Of a stretch of DNA of 7,478 bases, positions 5,436-7,478 are shown one piece after another. Under the pieces are notes generated by a model. It saw only the letters and a list, made by a program, of their open reading frames with translations. It was not told where the DNA came from and did not search any database. Position 1 is the stretch's first letter; every line of letters starts with the position of its first letter. Location: assembly GCA_016742295.1 (NCBI GenBank), contig JACVCA010000053.1, positions 1-7,478 on the forward strand, given 5' to 3'. This DNA is from Alphaproteobacteria bacterium. Lineage in GTDB: Bacteria > Pseudomonadota > Alphaproteobacteria > JAGOMX01. The position numbers were made by a program, and so were the translations under genes.

Positions 5436-6317
5436 ATGGCAACCCTTAAGAATATCCGCACCCGAAAAAAAAGCGTTCAATCGACTAAAAAGATTACCGC
5501 TGCTATGAAGTTGATTGCAGCTGCTAAGCTACGCAAAGCTCAGGAACATGCTCTTGCGTCCCGGCCCTACGCAGAGTTAATTGCTCATATGCTGGATAAT
5601 CTTTTACAGAGTCAATTGACTTTTGATCATGTATTACCCCTTATGACAGGAAACGGTAAAGCTCAACGGCATTTATTTGTGATTTTGACCTCTGACCGGG
5701 GACTTTGCGGTGGATTTAATGGAGCGGTCATCCATCGACTTCATGCGGAATTAAAGGGTTTAGACAAGCAAAATAAAAGCTATGAATTTTTATGTATCGG
5801 CCGCAAAGGTTCTGAACTTCTTACTGCCAATCGTTTTAAAACCAATATTATTGACACCCTTAACTCTCCAGATCACGCTCGCTTTATTCAAGCCAAGCGT
5901 TTAGCCACGCGCCTTGAAGAGATGTTTAACCAAGATCAATTTGATATCTGCAGCCTTGTGTACACGCAATTTATCTCAGCAATTCATCAAAAAGTTGTTG
6001 TAAGGCAGCTGGTACCTTTCGAGCGACAAGAGGCAGAAGGACCAACTCAGAAGTTGCTGCAAGGTTTTTATGAGTATGAGCCTAACGAGCGACAAGTTTT
6101 AGAAGGGCTGCTGGTCAAAAATCTCACAGTTCAAATATACAGGGCCTTGCTTGAAAATACCGCTAGCGAAAATGCCGCGCGTATGACGGCTATGGATGCT
6201 GCAACACGCAACGCGAGTGATATGATTAAGGCCTTGGACTTACAATATAATCGGACACGTCAAGCGTTGGTAACCCGTGAATTAATTGAGATTATCTCTG
6301 GCGCTGAAGCGCTTTAA
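5436..6317 (+). CDS. atpG: F1F0 ATP synthase subunit gamma
   Basis: A 293-residue gamma subunit, the rotating central shaft whose coiled coil turns inside the alpha/beta hexamer. The N-terminal helix is visible in ATLKNIRTRKKSVQSTKKIT and KLIAAAKLRKAQ. SDRGLCGGFNGAVI (D87-R88-G89-L90-C91-G92) is the conserved Rossmann-like core, and the C-terminal helix contains ENAARMTAMDAATRNASDMI and LDLQYNRTRQALVTREL-I-EI. Length is close to the typical 287-295. ATG 5436 is preceded by AGGAG (5428-5432) at only 3 nt, a short spacing but with no better alternative. It starts 9 nt after the atpA stop in the same operon. Confidence 0.97.
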   Translation: MATLKNIRTRKKSVQSTKKITAAMKLIAAAKLRKAQEHALASRPYAELIAHMLDNLLQSQLTFDHVLPLMTGNGKAQRHLFVILTSDRGLCGGFNGAVIHRLHAELKGLDKQNKSYEFLCIGRKGSELLTANRFKTNIIDTLNSPDHARFIQAKRLATRLEEMFNQDQFDICSLVYTQFISAIHQKVVVRQLVPFERQEAEGPTQKLLQGFYEYEPNERQVLEGLLVKNLTVQIYRALLENTASENAARMTAMDAATRNASDMIKALDLQYNRTRQALVTRELIEIISGAEAL

Positions 6318-6338
6318 GCTTATTTTAAGAGTACGGAC

Positions 6339-6344
6339 AAGGAG
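6339..6344 (+). promoter_or_regulatory. Ribosome binding site deciding the atpD start
   Basis: AAGGAG is 9 nt before ATG 6354, which begins atpD, and 5 nt before an out-of-frame ATG at 6350. Both lie in range, but only 6354 opens the conserved beta-subunit frame. Confidence 0.7.
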
Positions 6345-6353
6345 TATATATGA

Positions 6354-7478
6354 ATGGCAAAAAAGAATGTGGGATCGATTACCCAAGTGATAGGTGCGGT
6401 TGTCGATGTTTCTTTTCCTGATGGCTTACCGGCAATTTTAAATGCCTTGCATACTGAGAATCAAGGTCAGACCCTTGTGCTTGAGGTTGCAAAGCACCTG
6501 GGCGAAAATATTGTTAGAACAATTGCCATGGATGGTACCGAGGGTTTGACCCGCGGCCAAACTGTCATAGACACAGGTGAGCCAATCATGACCCCGGTTG
6601 GCCATGCAACATTAGGCCGTATTATCAATGTAATTGGCGAGCCAATCGATGAACGTGGGCCCATAAAAGCCCTTAAAAAATTACCAATTCATAGAGCTGC
6701 CCCTGAATTTATCGAGCAATCAACAGAAACTGAGATTTTGACGACTGGCATTAAAGTTATTGATCTTCTCGCTCCCTATGCTAAAGGCGGAAAAGTAGGT
6801 CTTTTTGGAGGTGCTGGAGTGGGTAAAACCGTTATTATTATGGAGTTGATTAATAATATTGCTAAAGGCCATGGGGGGTATTCTGTCTTTGCTGGTGTTG
6901 GCGAGCGAACCCGTGAAGGTAATGATCTTTATAATGAAATGATTGAGTCTGGGGTCATTGATATTAAAGGCAATAATTCAAAAGCAGCCTTAGTTTATGG
7001 ACAAATGAATGAACCTCCTGGGGCCCGCGCGCGTGTGGCCCTCACAGGCCTTACGATTGCAGAAGCTTTTCGTGATGAAGAAAACAAGGATGTCTTGTTC
7101 TTTATCGACAATATTTTTCGCTTCACTCAAGCTGGATCAGAAGTCTCCGCCCTTTTAGGGCGTATTCCCTCAGCTGTGGGGTATCAACCTACACTTGGCA
7201 CCGAGATGGGCGCTCTTCAAGAGCGCATTACAACCACAACCCATGGTTCGATTACAAGTGTTCAAGCTGTTTATGTCCCAGCTGACGATCTCACGGACCC
7301 TGCACCTGCAGCCTCATTTACCCACTTGGATGCGACAACCGTTTTAAACCGTCAGATTGCTGAACAAGGCATTTATCCAGCGGTTGATCCTTTAGACTCC
7401 ACCTCACGAATCCTAACCCCCGATATCGTTGGTCAAGATCATTATGATGTTGCACGAGAAGTTCAGCGTGTACTGCAG
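6354..7478 (+). CDS. atpD: F1F0 ATP synthase subunit beta, 3' end missing
   Basis: The catalytic beta subunit of F1. The window ends after 375 in-frame codons, so about 95-105 C-terminal residues of the helical domain are missing. MAKKNVGSITQVIGAVVDVS is a standard N-terminus. Walker A is GGAGVGKT (152-159, with K158 and T159). The catalytic glutamate is E184 in GERTREG. The Walker B region is VLFFIDNIFRFTQAG with D252, followed by GRIPSAVGYQPTLGTEMG, and the DELSEED-bearing C-terminus lies beyond the edge. The segment IDIKGNNSKAALVYGQ is longer than in E. coli, as is usual in Alphaproteobacteria. It lies 36 nt after atpG; atpC (epsilon) is the expected next gene. Confidence 0.97.
   Translation, partial: MAKKNVGSITQVIGAVVDVSFPDGLPAILNALHTENQGQTLVLEVAKHLGENIVRTIAMDGTEGLTRGQTVIDTGEPIMTPVGHATLGRIINVIGEPIDERGPIKALKKLPIHRAAPEFIEQSTETEILTTGIKVIDLLAPYAKGGKVGLFGGAGVGKTVIIMELINNIAKGHGGYSVFAGVGERTREGNDLYNEMIESGVIDIKGNNSKAALVYGQMNEPPGARARVALTGLTIAEAFRDEENKDVLFFIDNIFRFTQAGSEVSALLGRIPSAVGYQPTLGTEMGALQERITTTTHGSITSVQAVYVPADDLTDPAPAASFTHLDATTVLNRQIAEQGIYPAVDPLDSTSRILTPDIVGQDHYDVAREVQRVLQ

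Noticed and set aside
5279..5461. 60-codon minus-strand open frame across the atpA/atpG junction
   Set aside because: It is antisense to the ends of two core genes, with no plausible signal.
6301..6314. GCGC-TGAA-GCGC hairpin at the end of atpG as an attenuator
   Set aside because: A 4-bp stem inside coding sequence without a T-run; it is explained by the Ala/Glu codons.
6467..6664. 65-codon minus-strand open frame inside atpD
   Set aside because: It is a shadow of atpD.

Overview
The window looks like an alphaproteobacterial chromosome of moderately low GC. The evidence is the H-A-G-D order of F1 ATP synthase genes with no F0 genes in front of them, a 53-residue CHCC zinc protein of the NDUFS6-related type typical of Alphaproteobacteria, and two small proteins with an alphaproteobacterial look. 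The secreted P-loop protein and the insertion-sequence debris would suit an intracellular, Holosporales-like lineage. That placement is inference and was not tested by phylogeny.

Layout. (1) 1-1270, minus strand: the first 423 codons of an AT-rich gene running off the left edge. It has a Sec-type signal peptide followed almost at once by a Walker A motif, then motifs resembling zeta-toxin-like P-loop kinases. This is the most unusual gene in the window. (2) 1271-2096: no intact gene. It holds the C-terminal remnant of an IS110/IS1111-type transposase (1741-1872, minus), its downstream flank and some short palindromes. (3) 2097-2943: a 53-aa zinc protein (plus) converging on a 76-aa basic protein (minus), with a 133-aa protein (minus) upstream of the latter. 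A good sigma-70-type promoter for the 76-aa gene overlaps the stop codon of the 133-aa gene. (4) 2944-3334: a divergent intergenic region with a strong bulged hairpin and a short imperfect tandem repeat. (5) 3335-7478, plus strand: atpH (delta), atpA (alpha), atpG (gamma) and the first 375 codons of atpD (beta), tightly packed and in standard order. atpC (epsilon) would be expected beyond the right edge.

The atp genes encode the catalytic F1 head and central stalk of ATP synthase. atpA overlaps atpH by 20 nt, atpG starts 9 nt after atpA, and atpD starts 36 nt after atpG with its own strong ribosome binding site. Key nucleotide-binding residues of alpha and beta are intact, so the complex should be functional. 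Two start sites are unusual: atpH begins at TTG directly after an in-frame TGA, and a decoy out-of-frame ATG lies 4 nt before the atpD start.

The best candidate for something undescribed is the exported zeta-like P-loop protein on the left. The atp operon itself is ordinary.
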